64,000 nucleotides of DNA from Mauremys mutica (GCF_020497125.1 NC_059072.1:56454697-56518696), one strand, 5' to 3'. Numbered from the stretch's first letter, positions 23,375-35,105 are shown. The notes: generated by a model from the sequence alone, not told the origin. Made by a program: numbers and translations.

Positions 23375-23904
23375 CAGGGGTCGGCAACCTTTCAGAAGTG
23401 GCATGCCAAGTCTTCATTTATTCACTCTAATTTAAGGTTTTGCATGCTAGTAATACATTTTAACGTTTTTAGGTGGTCTCTTTCTATAAGTCTATAATAT
23501 ATAACTAAACTACTGTTGTATGTAAAGTAAATAAGGTTTTTAAATGTTTAAAAGCAGCAAAGAGTCCTGTGGCACCTTATAGACTAACAGACGTTTTGGA
23601 GCATGAGCTTTCGTGGGTGAATACCCACTTCGTCGGATGCATCCGACGAAGTGGGTATTCACCCACGAAAGCTCATGCTCCAAAACATCTGTTAGTCTAT
23701 AAGGTGCCATAGGACTCTTTGCTGCTTTTACAGATCCAGACTAACACAGCTACCCCTCTGATAAACGTTTAAAGAGCTTCTTTTAAAATTAAATTAAAAT
23801 GCAGAGCCCCCCAGACCGGTGGCCAGGACCCAGGCAGTGTGAGTGCCACTGAAAATCAGCTCACGTGCTGCCTTCAGCATGCGTGCCATAGGCTGCCTAC
23901 CCTG
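23375..23904. mobile_element. hAT-type non-autonomous element, interrupted
   Basis: The left end is CAGGGGTCGGCAACCTTTCA; the right end, reverse complemented, is CAGGGTAGGCAGCCTATGGC. The flanks ATATCAGAC and ATATAGAC (23,905-23,912) are an 8-bp duplication with one inserted base. The body contains ATTCACTCTAATTTAAGG and AATACATTTTAACGTTTTTA, then a GC-rich right half ending in a G-T-G-C-C palindromic region. It is split by the fold-back insertion at 23,551-23,762. Confidence 0.78.
23551..23762 (+). mobile_element. Fold-back retroinsertion, compact form
   Basis: This is a second copy of the 16.2-kb fold-back family, inside the hAT element. The arms meet at the self-complementary centre CGGATGCATCCG (about 23,634-23,645), so each arm is about 90 bp with no loop. 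The right arm continues into the unique tail CTAACACAGCTACCCCTCTG. AAATGTTTA at the left and AAACGTTTA at the right form an imperfect target duplication of about 9-11 bp. It must be younger than the hAT copy it interrupts. Confidence 0.8.
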
Positions 23905-24054
23905 ATATAGACACTGTAAGGAATTATTTAAACAACTTCTATTTCCCTTGAAACCTCCTTATAACAATAAGGCAATTATAGTGAAATTACATTTCCAGTG
24001 GCAATTCATAGTCATTCATAGCAACAATGACTAGCCAGTGGGCCAGAGAAACAG

Positions 24055-24300
24055 TATAAGTGACTATTGCCTGGTGGTTAAAAGTATTTACCTAGGCTGG
24101 GGAGACACAAGTTCAAGTGCCTGCTCTAATGACACAGTGGAACAGCGCCAGAAGGAGACATCGAGAGATACTTGCCCATTCCACAGCCCATTGGGTAAGG
24201 CACTCTCCTGCAATGTGGGAGACACAAACTGAAATCCCTTTTCCACATCATACAGACCGGGGGGAACTGAACATGAGTTTCCCACATCCCCCTGGGCTAT
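24055..24300. repeat. tRNA-derived SINE with opposed tRNA-like units
   Basis: A forward unit, GCCTGGTGGTTAAAAGTATT...CACAAGTTCAAGTGCC, has recognisable A and B box pol III motifs. It is followed by a second tRNA-like unit ending in sequence that reads as a tRNA on the opposite strand (B-box-like GAACTGAACATGAG region). It is decayed and not a functional tRNA gene. Confidence 0.5.
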
Positions 24301-25374
24301 ACGTTGTAAGGAAGGCTACTTCTTCCCCCACCACCCACAAAAATCTGTTTTGGATCGATTCTCTTTTGGATTTGGTTCTATTTGAAACGATTTTTCCCCA
24401 CTTTTTTCAGAACTGACAGTGATCCAAAAAAATCAGTTATTTGCTCAGCTTTACCAGTGAGCAAGCTACTTCAGAGTAAGCATGTGATCTGGCTCTAAAT
24501 TCACATCATGTTACCATGGTAACTTACTTTGATTACTGAGGGAGGGGGGAGGAAGCACCAGCCATATATTTTCCATTATTATACTGCATAATATTTTTTC
24601 TCAGAATCTTATAAAAGCAATCCTGAGAAATGTGTATGTTCAATTTAACTATTTCTCTCAAATCAGCCATTAGAAGTGTTTTCAAGTAATACAGTATTTG
24701 TTCCTCTGAGCTGTAAATTTCAGCTATTCACCATAGCAAATGCCCCTGCAAACTAGCAAATATTCACATTGGTAAGTCTAGTTTTATTTATTGTTTTTCT
24801 ATAGTAAAGTCTCGCCAGGGATTCTAAAACATGTATCCTTCTCTGCTCCCTTGTGGGCCTGTGCTGGTAGGATTAGAACCTGCAGATGCCTCCTCCTCCC
24901 ATTGATTTTTGTGAAGCCCAGAAGGCAAACACGAAAACCACCTGGAAGGGATGGTACACAGTGTGAATATCAATGTACTGACAAGTGGCTCTGGGGGACA
25001 GTAGAGCTGCTAAAACTGATCCACTGCCAGACATCAGCATTCAGAATGTAGAAGGAGAAAAGGGGTGAGAGGGAGGGAGAAATTTTCAGACACTGGCAGA
25101 AAGTCCAACAAGTTTATTTTGCTCCTGCTAAAATAATTATTTTCTGTATATCCTCATATTTGTTAGGTGAAGAAAGTGCACTGTGATGAACTAAATGGAC
25201 TATGCAGGAAGTTTAGAGTGAAAATGAACCAGTGTTTAAATTTTATGAAGTGATTAAAGCTAACAAGGAGAAGTTCAAAGCCTGACATAAAGGTTTCCTT
25301 TATTCTCTGTTGAGATGCTGACTCAAACAATGCTGCATTTTACCTACTACTATTATAGGAAATGCCACCAGTAA

Positions 25375-25500
25375 CGACTGAATTTACTATTAATATTATT
25401 ATTATTATTGTTATACCATTCATGTGTTCAACTCTGTAAATACCAAACATAAAAATAAAAAAGCCTCTTCCCCAAAGATCTTGCAATCTAAAAAACTAAC
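25375..25500 (+). repeat. Ancient L3/MIR-like fragment
   Basis: An ATTATTATTATT run, then CTCTGTAAATACCAAACAT and CCCCAAAGATCTTGCAATCT, follow the arrangement of the better preserved copy at 43,028-43,146. Confidence 0.45.
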
Positions 25501-26444
25501 ATGGAGAAAAAAGGTTGCCTTCAGCAACCCAGGAGTTCAGTAAAAGCTGTCTATTCACTCACTTTAGTTTATTCTGTATTATTAACTTTAAACCTAGCTG
25601 ATTAGAAAAATAATTTGTTAAAACAAAAAAACAACATGCTAAATCTAAAAAGTGTTTTTCGAGCTAAATTATTAACTCTTTAAATAGCCATTTATATCTT
25701 TATCTACAGAGGGAGAAATATTACAACATAATTCATAATAAAAAATGCGAAATATAGATTTATTCAACATTATGGCTCAAAGAGAATGGCACCTCAATTA
25801 CACTAAGCATGTCTTATTGGTTAGAGGCTAATAACTAGTGGTCATCTCCTATCCCCTTTGAAGACCATGGAAAACTTCTCACCAACTTTGATGGGCACAG
25901 AAGCAGACCCTTAAATAGGGACAAATCACATTTTATCATATTAATCACTGCACATGTTTTTGATTCTTTCAAAGTCAATGCTCTAAATACTGTGATTATC
26001 TTCTCAATTACTAGAGAAAATTATTTAGTTTCACTACAGTAATAACATAACAAAGGGGTTTTGTTAGGTTACATAGCAAAAGTACTCTGATATCACTACA
26101 TATTCACCGTAGTAACTTTAAAATAATGATTACACACAAGGTTTAATACAAATGTGATGAGCTCTCATCATATTTAATGAGTAATTCAGAAAAATAGGTT
26201 AAATACTGAATACATGAAGGTTCAATCAGGCCAAAGTCCCACTGGCAGCCCCACAGTAACTTTTTCTTTCTAATTTTGCAAGATATAAGAAAATCATGAT
26301 TTTTCAGGAGATGTAACCTTCCTTACTAATTTGTTATCCAACAAATTATATTATCAAATTCACTATTATATATGTAGTATCAAAAACACAGAGAAAATCT
26401 GTAAAGATACAAAGTTACTGTACTCTGGGTGAACAAATGAAATG

Positions 26445-26525
26445 TAATGGCTTGTGATATACAGGAGCTCAGACTAGATTATTCAATGGTCCCTTCTGGC
26501 CTTAAACTCTATGAATCTATGAAAG
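26445..26525 (+). mobile_element. CR1 3' end fragment
   Basis: AGCTCAGACTAGATTATTCA, ATGGTCCCTTCTGGCCTTAA and ACTCTATGAATCTATGAAA are the last 80 bp and terminal octamers of a CR1 LINE, plus strand. Confidence 0.8.
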
Positions 26526-27093
26526 CACATAAAAAATAATAAAACTAGGGCCCCACTGGGAACTGCTAGCACAGATTAATATAAAGCAGATTACTATCAA
26601 AGGCGATTCTGCACAGATACATAGGTCAACACTAGCAGTTCCTTATGCAGGATCAGGGTCTAGGTTGGCAGAGCACACCACCACATCAGCCCAGAGAAGC
26701 CTATACCCTAGGAAATTCATTTCTGGAGCACAGCTGGCAGTAGAGAACTAACTGCTTAGGAAACAACTGGTCAAAAAGGACCCTAGCTTTTGGGACCCCA
26801 GAAGTGAAAAGAGAAATGGCAGCTTCCTCATAAGGCCAACACTCTGTTGTTACCAATGTGCTATCCCTAAACCTTTGTATGTACTGGCCTGAGATTGCAA
26901 TCTGATAATATTTATGTTACAACATTATATGAGTTAGCCAAACTTTGCATCTAAGGTCAAGTGGGTGCCGCCCATACAATCAGTTTCCGGAAGTTGCAAG
27001 GCAGAGAAACAGTGGATATTAGACTTTCTTGTCAACTACTTCCATGATTTTACTATGTGTAAGTACTGAGAAATAGCAAAGGTTAAATCTTAC

Positions 27094-27198
27094 CATTCCA
27101 AGACCACATTCTGTCCCATCAGCCAATGGCATATGCTGAGTACGACAGCCCTTGTGAATTCCTTCAGCACTTGTGCACCATAAGCGTTTGCATTGTTT
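27094..27198 (-). CDS. ADAMTS20: ADAMTS20 exon: disintegrin-like module
   Basis: This 105-nt exon (exactly 35 codons) encodes [18 protein letters not shown] and [17 protein letters not shown]. The C-x-x-L-W-C and H-x-P-x-A-D-G-T-x-C pattern is the ADAMTS disintegrin-like module, which in this family packs against the protease domain and does not bind integrins through RGD. Acceptor TTTTCTTATCAG, donor GTAAGATTT. It is phase 0 at both ends. Confidence 0.93.
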
Positions 27199-29400
27199 CT
27201 GATAAGAAAACAAAATGTAATTTCCTTTGCTACACCTGTAACATCATTTTGTTCAATGGCCTACATATTAATTACATTTCTCTTACCACATGCATCTTGT
27301 AATGTTTGCAAATAGGAGAATTCTAAAAGCTATGATTAAAATATTTTTCACAAATGTTACTCCTTATAAAACAAGAGAAGAGAGTCTGCATTAGGAAAAA
27401 CAAATAATATGGAATATTTTGATTGAACTCACTGGATTAGCAAAAATCAGTTAACTTCACATCATAACTGGTATTTTATAAAAAAATTAGAGGTTCAGGT
27501 TATTTACTACATATCGTAAGGTCTGAATATAATCACCATGTAAAGCCATTAACTACTATTTCCACATAGTGGTACCAATTTATTGACAATGGGTCAAAAT
27601 TCAAAAGTACCTTAGTGAGTCTAAGTCCCACTGAAAATCACGAAGGCACTTTTGAAAACTTTATTCAATATGATTTCACAGATGCAATATGCAGTACTGT
27701 AATAGTTCTGTCAAAACTGCAGACTCAATCCTCAACTGTCGCCAAACTAGGGTTAGTTGTCCCCAAGTGGATGAACAGGAAAAGATGGCTTTAACAACAT
27801 TTGTGGCTCCTCAGTCTAATTCAACCTCTGGTGTAAATTATCATTGATTACAATGGAGTTATTGCACATTTGGCATTTAGTGTTAAAAAAAATATTGAGT
27901 GGTTTTCACAGTAAGGGAGTATATGAGTCACACTATACATTTATGAATGAGAAAGCCTAAAAATTAAATGGTCATAAGGTGTTTAATTTTATAGATTAAA
28001 TATAGTTAAATAGAAGTTATAAGATTTTTACAAATTAATATCATATACAATACTATACTGCAAAAGAGGGTTTCAAGTTTATAGACTTTCCACCTCACAG
28101 ATCGATTTGGGTACATGGAACATAGAACATGGTCCAAAATCCCAGGATGTCCATGGAAAGACTTCCATTGATTTCAGTAGGATTTGGATCAGGGCAATAG
28201 AAAGGAAACCAAATATACTAATTCTGTCAGTAAAACTGACTGTTCCAAGAATTAACCAATAGTTCATCTAAAAAAATATAGTAATAGAAAGAGTCTGTCT
28301 TCCTAATTACTACTGCATAGTATAAAAGTTATATTCTCCAGCTGGATAGACAATCTAGATGGATATATCAAAATCATGACACAATCAGTGTTGAGCATCA
28401 TTACCTTTGGGTATACAAATCCTGACCATCTTAAATTATTCCACACTCACTATGGGCCAGATTCTGATTCCCTGCCTCACAGTGAATAGCAATTTGCTCG
28501 AAAAATATTCCCACTGAAGTTTGTCTAAATCTGATCCTATGTTAACTGTCATATCTAATTAGTTCCACCCGGTAATGCTAATAAAGTCTTCTTCTGCAGG
28601 TGGAAACAGAGCCTTTATGCCATATTGGCAGTGCTTGCCCTTTAATTCTTAGCACTGAATGAATCCATAATGACATTTTAAAGTTTGCACAGACATCCAA
28701 CAACTGAAATTCCATTTTTTATTGTATCAAGCTGTATACAGCTTTGTTTCCAGTTCACTGTTCTGCTATTAAGAAACTGTTGACCTTGACCTGTAGGTTA
28801 AGCTTACCATGAAAGCTATTCTAAGCACTGCAACTCTAACAGGCATGAGTTATAACTTATAAAATAAAGCACAGGATCCCCTTCTCATTCATTTCAGCAT
28901 GTATATGAATTATTTATTTAATGAAAAATTATGCTTACTTTTAAAACCAAACTCACAATTAAAAACACTTTTTAAATTAATTAAAAATTGTGTAGTGACT
29001 AGGTTATTGAACAGATAACATGTAAAAATAAATAATTATTGAATACATTTGTAAGACAATAAGAGAAAAATACTGAAGCAGAATACATCTGTATAAATTC
29101 AGTTTCCTACAACAACCACCTCATGCATAAATGCACAGATCTAAATCACCGTATTCCACTTACTCCTCAACACCACATAAAACTCTCCTAGCACTTAGAA
29201 CTACCAAGCTTTCCACTGAAGTTTCTTGTCCTCTACCATGCTGATTTTTTAAACTCTTCCACGTGCTCAAGAAAAAAAACAATTGTTTAAAGATAAAGAG
29301 TCTGTGGGATTTCATTTCAATTTTGAAGAAACTGCAAATAATATTTTTCAAAAATTGTTAAATAAATGTTAAAGATGGGTTTCTGTGTTGTGTGACTTAC
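27199..29400. other. ADAMTS20 intron
   Basis: AT-rich intron sequence. 28,440-28,530 contains GGGCCAGATTCTGATTCCCT, a common decayed repeat motif in sauropsid DNA. I see nothing else that can be named. Confidence 0.6.
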
Positions 29401-29542
29401 CAGATAGGGGCATACTTGTGACCCAGGACCAAACATAAGTTCACACTGCTTGTTGACATCATACATTGATCCAGGCAGCTGTGATGAAAGATCATATATT
29501 CTTCCATTTGGTTTGTCGAGAAGGCATTCCCCATAACCAGTA
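29401..29542 (-). CDS. ADAMTS20: ADAMTS20 exon: end of catalytic domain and start of disintegrin-like module
   Basis: This 142-nt exon encodes [20 protein letters not shown], then [20 protein letters not shown] and SQVCPYL. G-Y-G-x-C-L-L-x-x-P closes the metalloproteinase domain; Q-C-E-x-x-F-G-P-G-S-x-x-C opens the disintegrin-like module. Acceptor TTTTATAACAG, donor GTAAGTCA. It completes a split Asp codon from the exon at 30,592. Confidence 0.94.
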
Positions 29543-30591
29543 CTGTTATAAAATTAACAAAATGTAAATAAATTGGTTTTATTGAACTTTTACAAATATA
29601 TAACTTTGGAGATAAGACCACTTTGTGATTATATTACAAAATGTAAAACACTAATTAATTGATTGTGGGGGCAGATCTTACAGTGTTTACATATGCATAA
29701 CTCCCAACAAAGTAAGCTGTGGGTTTGCACATATATTTAGCTTCACAACTGCCTTTCTAAAATATCACATCAGCGCAACAACAAACATAAAACTTCAAAA
29801 ATAAACCATAAGAGATAGACAACTGTTATGATTTTAGGACAATCACCACTATAATTATGCAGCACAGCAATATGCAGTTTTTGTAATATAAAATAAAATT
29901 ATAGAGGTTTCTATTTATTTTCAACTGTTTCATGTAAACTGTTGACAGTAATTCATATTTTAGATGCTGATCTACAAGTCTGCGTATTAAAATGAAAATT
30001 ACAGGCATGGATGAAAATTTCCCCATTTTGATTCTGCTTAAGATTATCTTACAATTAATTCATCAACAATGCTCTCTTTTGTGCATTTTTGAGAAAATGA
30101 GAATTGAAAAAATTGTCATAGCAAAGGAAAAGATCAAAAGGTCATGACTCAGGAAAAATCTAATTATAACCAGCATTTCTCATTTTAAAAAGAAGCTTTT
30201 CATAAAAAGAAGAGGGTGTGCATTTTGATCTAGATACACCATGTTAAATATATTGATGTACTTGATTGTGTTGCCCAGGTTCTGATCCTGAAAAAACTGA
30301 AGCATGTCCTTAACTTAACACAGTGTGAGTAGCTTGAGACTTCTCACAGTAAGTAAAGGTAAGCACCTGCATCAATCTTTGAAGGACAGAGGACTACTTT
30401 TCTAAGAATGAATATTAAAATATTAAACTGTTCAGTAACTGAAAAGCAACTCCATGGCAAGATAGCATATGACAAATTAAAAGGAACACAGAGTGCTATT
30501 AAAATAGCATACAGTTATATTTAAGCAATTTTTTTAAATAGTTTCAAGAGACAACAATTGAAAAAACAGACTACATTATATTGATACTTAC
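29543..30591. other. ADAMTS20 intron
   Basis: AT-rich, with no exon, RNA gene or transposon that I can recognise. Confidence 0.6.
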
Positions 30592-30738
30592 TCAAGAAAC
30601 TCAGTGATATATTTTTGACTGCATTTTGACCAGGTCCATGGACTTGTGTGATAATTTAGAGTTGGGGCCATTACATGGTACTGATATTTTATTCCAGCTT
30701 CTTTACACTTAAAACTATCATCATGGGGTATATTAAAT
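30592..30738 (-). CDS. ADAMTS20: ADAMTS20 exon: catalytic domain, third zinc ligand and Met-turn
   Basis: This 147-nt exon encodes [20 protein letters not shown], then [20 protein letters not shown] and QKYITEFL. Spliced to the exon at 32,567 it completes the reprolysin zinc site HELGHVFNIPHDD, with all three His ligands and the catalytic Glu. H-V-M-A-P supplies the Met-turn under the zinc. Acceptor TTTGTCTTTTAG, donor GTAAGTATC. Every catalytic residue visible is intact, so an active protease is expected. Confidence 0.95.
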
Positions 30739-32566
30739 CTAAAAGACAAACAAACACACTCCAAAGAAAATTCAGTAAAATTTCATTTGTTTACTTTATT
30801 ACATCACCAAATGTTCAATTCTTAAGTTTTAAAATGCCTTTCTTGTATAATGGGCCTCCACTGTAATTGTGCCTCTTTGCTAATATGGTGATAGATGCCC
30901 TAGAAATGCCGTAGATAGATTCTGTAGCATCTTTCATCCAAAAGGATAATAAAATATATTACAGACTGGGGGCTTAATTCTTACAACTGTTCAGAAAAAA
31001 TGAATATTTAAAAAAAAGTAGGTGTATATTTTCACATTATGACCAAATTCTACCTTTAAATATCAAATGAGGCTCCAACTGTCTTACTAAAAACACACCA
31101 AAACTTACACCTTGTATTGCTCTATTTGTTTTAACATAAAAGTGTGTGAAAATCTTCTTATGAGTCGGGTTTCACTATGCATTCATCTTTCACCTATACT
31201 TTCAGTCTTTCACTTATACTTACGATCAAGTATGAGTCTATTAATTCATTTTGATCTGCATTGAGAATTATTCTGAATATTCAGTCCAACGTAGTCTTCC
31301 TAGCTTTTTTTTTTTTACTATGTATAATATACATGTAGAGAAAATTAGTTATAGAGATTAGTATTACATTATCAGAGAAAGAACCACTCTGAGATTTTTA
31401 CGGCTAATTGGCATAAATGCTTGAACTAGGGGTGCTGCTGCACCCCTTGGCTTGAAGTGGTTTCCATCACATACAGGGCTTACAGTTTGGTTCAATGGCT
31501 CTCAGCATCCCCACTATGCAAATTGTTCCAGCACCCCTGCTAAATGAGGATTAATTTCACTATAAGTTTGTGGCTAAACACCCTACTTGGCTCTGAAAAT
31601 GTCAGCCTCTTTGGACCATGTCGTTTTAGACAAACAGTTTATCCAACATACTGTATACATTAATAAATAGGATACACATACTATATGCTCCCATACACAC
31701 ACCTTAATTGTGACTACTAAATACACAAATTATATGAAGTCCAGCATTATTATATTTATGCAACCAGCAAATTGCAATATTTTGCTCTTTGAGTTGAAGC
31801 ATTGTTACATGTGGCATGCATCTAAGTGACCATGAAAGGCATATCCAATTCACAATATGGCTTCTAGGCTGTGAAATGCCATCATAACCTAAACTGTGGC
31901 ATGCCTCACAGACCCAGAGCATGACATGCCTTTTATTTCATTGATAGGCATGGCACTTACCATGAGTTGTCCTTGTCTTCCTCTCATATTTTTAATAAGA
32001 TATTTCTATATGGTTGTGTATTCCTATGGTGCTCTAAAATGGTTATATTAGCGACTTGATATTTACTTAAACTGAAGTTATTTATTAAGGCTAGATTGTG
32101 GTTAGGGTAATAAAACTACCCTGGGAGGTGGATGGGTTCAGGAGGTACCCATCCTAAGCTCCCTGAATGCAGTGTTCGATCTGTTCCAATCACAGCTCTG
32201 GGCACAAGGGATGAACAGGGGCTTTTGCAGCCAGTGCTCCCCACGCTCACTGTGAGCAGGTGGATGGAGAGTGACAGAGCCACAGTTTTATTCTGGAAGA
32301 TGTGCTTCAATCAAACACAAGGTATTTGGTTCAATACAGGGGTAACTGGGTGAAATTTAATGGCCACTAACATACAGGAAGTCACACTACATGATTTAAT
32401 GGTCCCCTCTGGCCTTAAACTATGAATCTATTACCCCTACCTGTTGGCCAGCAGAGGCGGCAAGATGCAAGGGGGCACAGAGAATGTTGTGTCCTGTAAA
32501 GAGCTTTTTTTATTTTAAAAAAAAAAGAAATCAAAACATTTATTCCATTGGAAAATATATACTTAC
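30739..32566. other. ADAMTS20 intron with minor repeat traces
   Basis: AT-rich intron. A decayed fragment at about 31,425-31,545 (GCTGCTGCACCCCTTGGCTT, CAGCACCCCTGC) looks like a small non-autonomous element. The CR1 tail at 32,345 is listed separately. Confidence 0.5.
32345..32435 (+). mobile_element. CR1 3' end fragment
   Basis: CACTACATGATTTAATGGTC, CCCTCTGGCCTTAAACTATG and AATCTATTA correspond to the terminal part of CR1, diverged and truncated. Confidence 0.7.
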
Positions 32567-32672
32567 ACATGCCCAAGTTCATGTGCTATAGTAAATGCAG
32601 CACTTAATCCATTTTCTTCACTTATAGAACAGCTGCGCAGTGGGTCACACATTGTACCTAATTCCGCTAAAC
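32567..32672 (-). CDS. ADAMTS20: ADAMTS20 exon: catalytic helix HELGH
   Basis: This 106-nt exon encodes [20 protein letters not shown] and [15 protein letters not shown]. It supplies two zinc-binding His residues and the catalytic Glu of the HExxH motif and ends two bases into the following Val codon. Acceptor CATTTTTCCAG, donor GTAAGTATA. It is conserved with ADAMTS9/20; C-D-P-x-x-S-C is the calcium-binding loop region of the family. Confidence 0.95.
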
Positions 32673-33007
32673 CTGGAAAAATGAATTTTTATATAAAAGC
32701 TTAACAGTAAAATATTCATGTAGAAGTACTGACTATATTGGATATTAAGCGGTACATGTTCAAAGTGATGCTTAATGGATATAGCCAGAGGCACACAAAT
32801 TAAGAACCTACCTTGATCCAGAAAATCATTCCCAGAATATATATGAAGCCAAGGTTACATTACCAAGGATGCAATATCATAAAGGTTCACTTTCTAAGAT
32901 GCACATTGTAAACTTTACATTTACAGTATGATTTCCTCATATCTGTAATACAATTCTCTTACAAGTTCTCTTAAAAAATATTATACTGATTTAACAAAGT
33001 AGCTTAC

Positions 33008-33048
33008 CTAGAGTATCACACTTCTCTCTAGCTCTGCAGATATCTTCC
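33008..33048 (-). CDS. ADAMTS20: ADAMTS20 micro-exon, 41 nt
   Basis: This very short exon encodes EDICRAREKCDTL between split Arg and Gly codons. It is needed to keep frame between the exons at 36,506 and 32,567. D-I-C-x-x-x-x-x-C-D-T-L-G-L-A matches the family. Acceptor TTTTTCTTCAAG, donor GTAAGCTAC. It is too short to show up as an open reading frame by itself. Confidence 0.92.
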
Positions 33049-34348
33049 CTTGAAGAAAAAGATTTTATTTGAAACTATTAAAATATCCAAAGTTGTATTC
33101 CAAACAATAAAAAACACAGAGGACCAGATCCCGAGCTGGTATAAATTGATGTAACTATATTGACTTCAATGGAGTCAATGGATCAGAACCTTCAATGATT
33201 TAAACCAGATGTGGATTTGATGCATAATTTTTAATATTTAAATGTATAGAGCAGTTTTAAATTCTTGTGAACAAGTTAATTTAAACTTAACAGACTTAGC
33301 CCATACTATCACTGTCTCTCAAACCTGCACGGAACAGAGAGCGTAAATGCTACGTCCTAGATCCCCAGATACTTAGGTAGCAAGTCCTGTTTTTAGGTGC
33401 TGCTGCAACCCCCAAAACTCCCATTGTTTGGCTGCCACCTAACCCCATAGGCATCTAAACTCACTCAGTGCCTAAGTTTTAGTAGTAAAAGTTCCCTAGG
33501 TGCCTACTTTCCTATCTCTGAGCTTGCACACTGCAGCCTCACTCTAGGCCTCTGGGCACCCACCTCCTGCCTAAATGCCAGAGCAATCCACAAGCTGGGG
33601 AAAGACAGGTGGTCACCTGCCTACGTTTTCATGTGGACCCAGTCCAGTAGGCATGCTCAGAGGCCACCTAACTGCACACAAAACAACTCAGGGGATGGGG
33701 CGGGAGGACAGAAGGTGGATCTGCCTTATAATCTTTAGCCCAGTGGTTAAAGAACTCACTAGGATTTGGGAAACCACCAGTTCAAGTCCTCCCCACCCAG
33801 TTGACAGGGAGGGATTTGAACAGAATCTTCTACCTCTCAAGTCAGTGTCTTAACCAATGGGCTATAAAGTCATCCCCACTCTGTCTTTGCCCCCCAAATG
33901 ACATTTAATTATTCAATTATTTAATTAAAGTAGAACTTCAGTAGGACAGATTGAGGGAAACCCACACCTGAATATTCTATGGCCTAGTGATTAGGCCATT
34001 CACCTGAGAAATAAGAGACTCCTGTCCAAATCTCTTCTCCTCATTAGGCAGAGGGAGGAATTGAGCTAGCGGTCTCCCACATTCTGGGTGAGTGCACTAA
34101 TCACTGGGATAAAAGTTATCAGAGTTTCCTCCCAGGGGAATTAGCCAGCCTCTGAGTATACCTACTGGACTGGGCTCCACATACAACTTAGGCAGAAAAG
34201 CGCTTATTAGGGTGACCAGCTGTCCAGTTTTTGCCAGGAACCATGGCCAATGGGAGCTGCAGGAATGGTGCCTGTGGGCGAGAGCAGCATGCAGAGCCGC
34301 CTGCTGTACCTCCGCCTAGGAGCTGGACCTGCTGGCTGCTTCCGGGGC

Positions 34349-34704
34349 CAGGGGTGGCTCTAGGATTTCCGCCGCCCCAAGCACGGCGGCACACCGCGGG
34401 GGGCGCTCTAGCGGTCGCTGGTCCCGCGGCTCCGGTGGACCTCCCACAGACGTGCCTGTGGAGGGTCCGCTGGCCCCGCGGCTCCGGTGAACCTCCCGCA
34501 GGCATGCCTGCAGATGCTCCACCGGAGCTGCGGGACCAGCGGCCCCTCCGCAGGCACATCTGCGGGAGGTCTACCGGAGCCGCGGTCCCAGCGGACCTTC
34601 TGCAGGCATGCCTGCGGAAGGTCCGCCAGAACCGCCTGCCACCCTCCTGCTGGGATGCCGCCCCAAGCGCGCGCTTGGCGCGCTGGGGTCTGGAGCCGGC
34701 CCTG
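34349..34704. mobile_element. GC-rich hAT-type MITE with perfect 8-bp duplication
   Basis: The left terminus CAGGGGTGGCTCTAGGATTT and right terminus (reverse complement) CAGGGCCGGCTCCAGACCCC are inverted repeats. TCCGGGGC flanks both sides (34,341-34,348 and 34,705-34,712), a perfect 8-bp duplication as made by hAT transposases. Inside, a unit of about 60 bp containing CGCGGCTCCGGTGGACCTCC and GCAGGCATGCCTGC occurs several times in alternating orientation, giving overlapping open frames on both strands that are not genes. Confidence 0.85.
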
Positions 34705-34799
34705 TCCGGGGCGCAGTGCAGTCCACGGTGCCAGGACAGGCAGGAAGCCTGCCTTAGCCCCACCTGCTGCACCACTGACCGGGAGCCACCAGAGGTAAG

Positions 34800-35105
34800 T
34801 TCGCCCCAACCCTGAGCCCCAGCTCTGAGACCCCCCACAAACCTGGAGCCCCCTCCTGCACTCCAAACCCCTCATCCCCAGCCCCACCCTAGAACCTGCA
34901 CCCCAGCCCAGAGCCCTGACCCCCTCCTGCACCCCAATCCCCTACTACAGCCCAGAGCCCCCTCCCACACCCTGAACCCCTCATCCTCACCCCAGAGCCC
35001 ACACACACTCCCACACCCTGAACCCCTCATTTATGGCCCCATCCCGGAACCAGTGCCCCCCGTTTGAGCCCTCATCCCCTCCCACACCCCAACCCCTGAA
35101 AGTTT
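34800..35105. repeat. C-rich minisatellite-like tract
   Basis: This tract has imperfect tandem repeats of about 35-45 bp built from CCCTCCTGCACCCCAA, CCCCTCATCCCCAGCCCC and AGAGCCC. A similar C/T-rich tract lies in the Harbinger 3' region at 250-400. It is non-coding. Confidence 0.7.

Larger units (their letters stand above)
11314..27093. other. 15.8-kb ADAMTS20 intron
   Basis: No coding exon was found between the disintegrin-like exon at 27,094 and the TSR exon at 11,168, and the two splice in phase. Recognisable contents are listed separately: LINE remnants, a CR1, an LTR-like block, two fold-back elements, DNA transposons and SINEs. The stretches 11,330-11,960, 14,945-16,150, 16,490-19,000 and 24,600-26,440 hold no feature I can name beyond short A/T-rich runs. 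Confidence 0.7.

Noticed and set aside
33730..33800. Possible tRNA gene
   Set aside because: A and B box-like motifs exist, but the acceptor stem and anticodon arm do not pair properly, and the unit is embedded in repeated SINE material.
34188..34932. Several overlapping open frames of 70-216 residues on both strands
   Set aside because: They arise from the GC-rich, internally inverted MITE and C-rich tract. Composition is low complexity (Gly/Arg/Pro/Ala) and no family motif is present.
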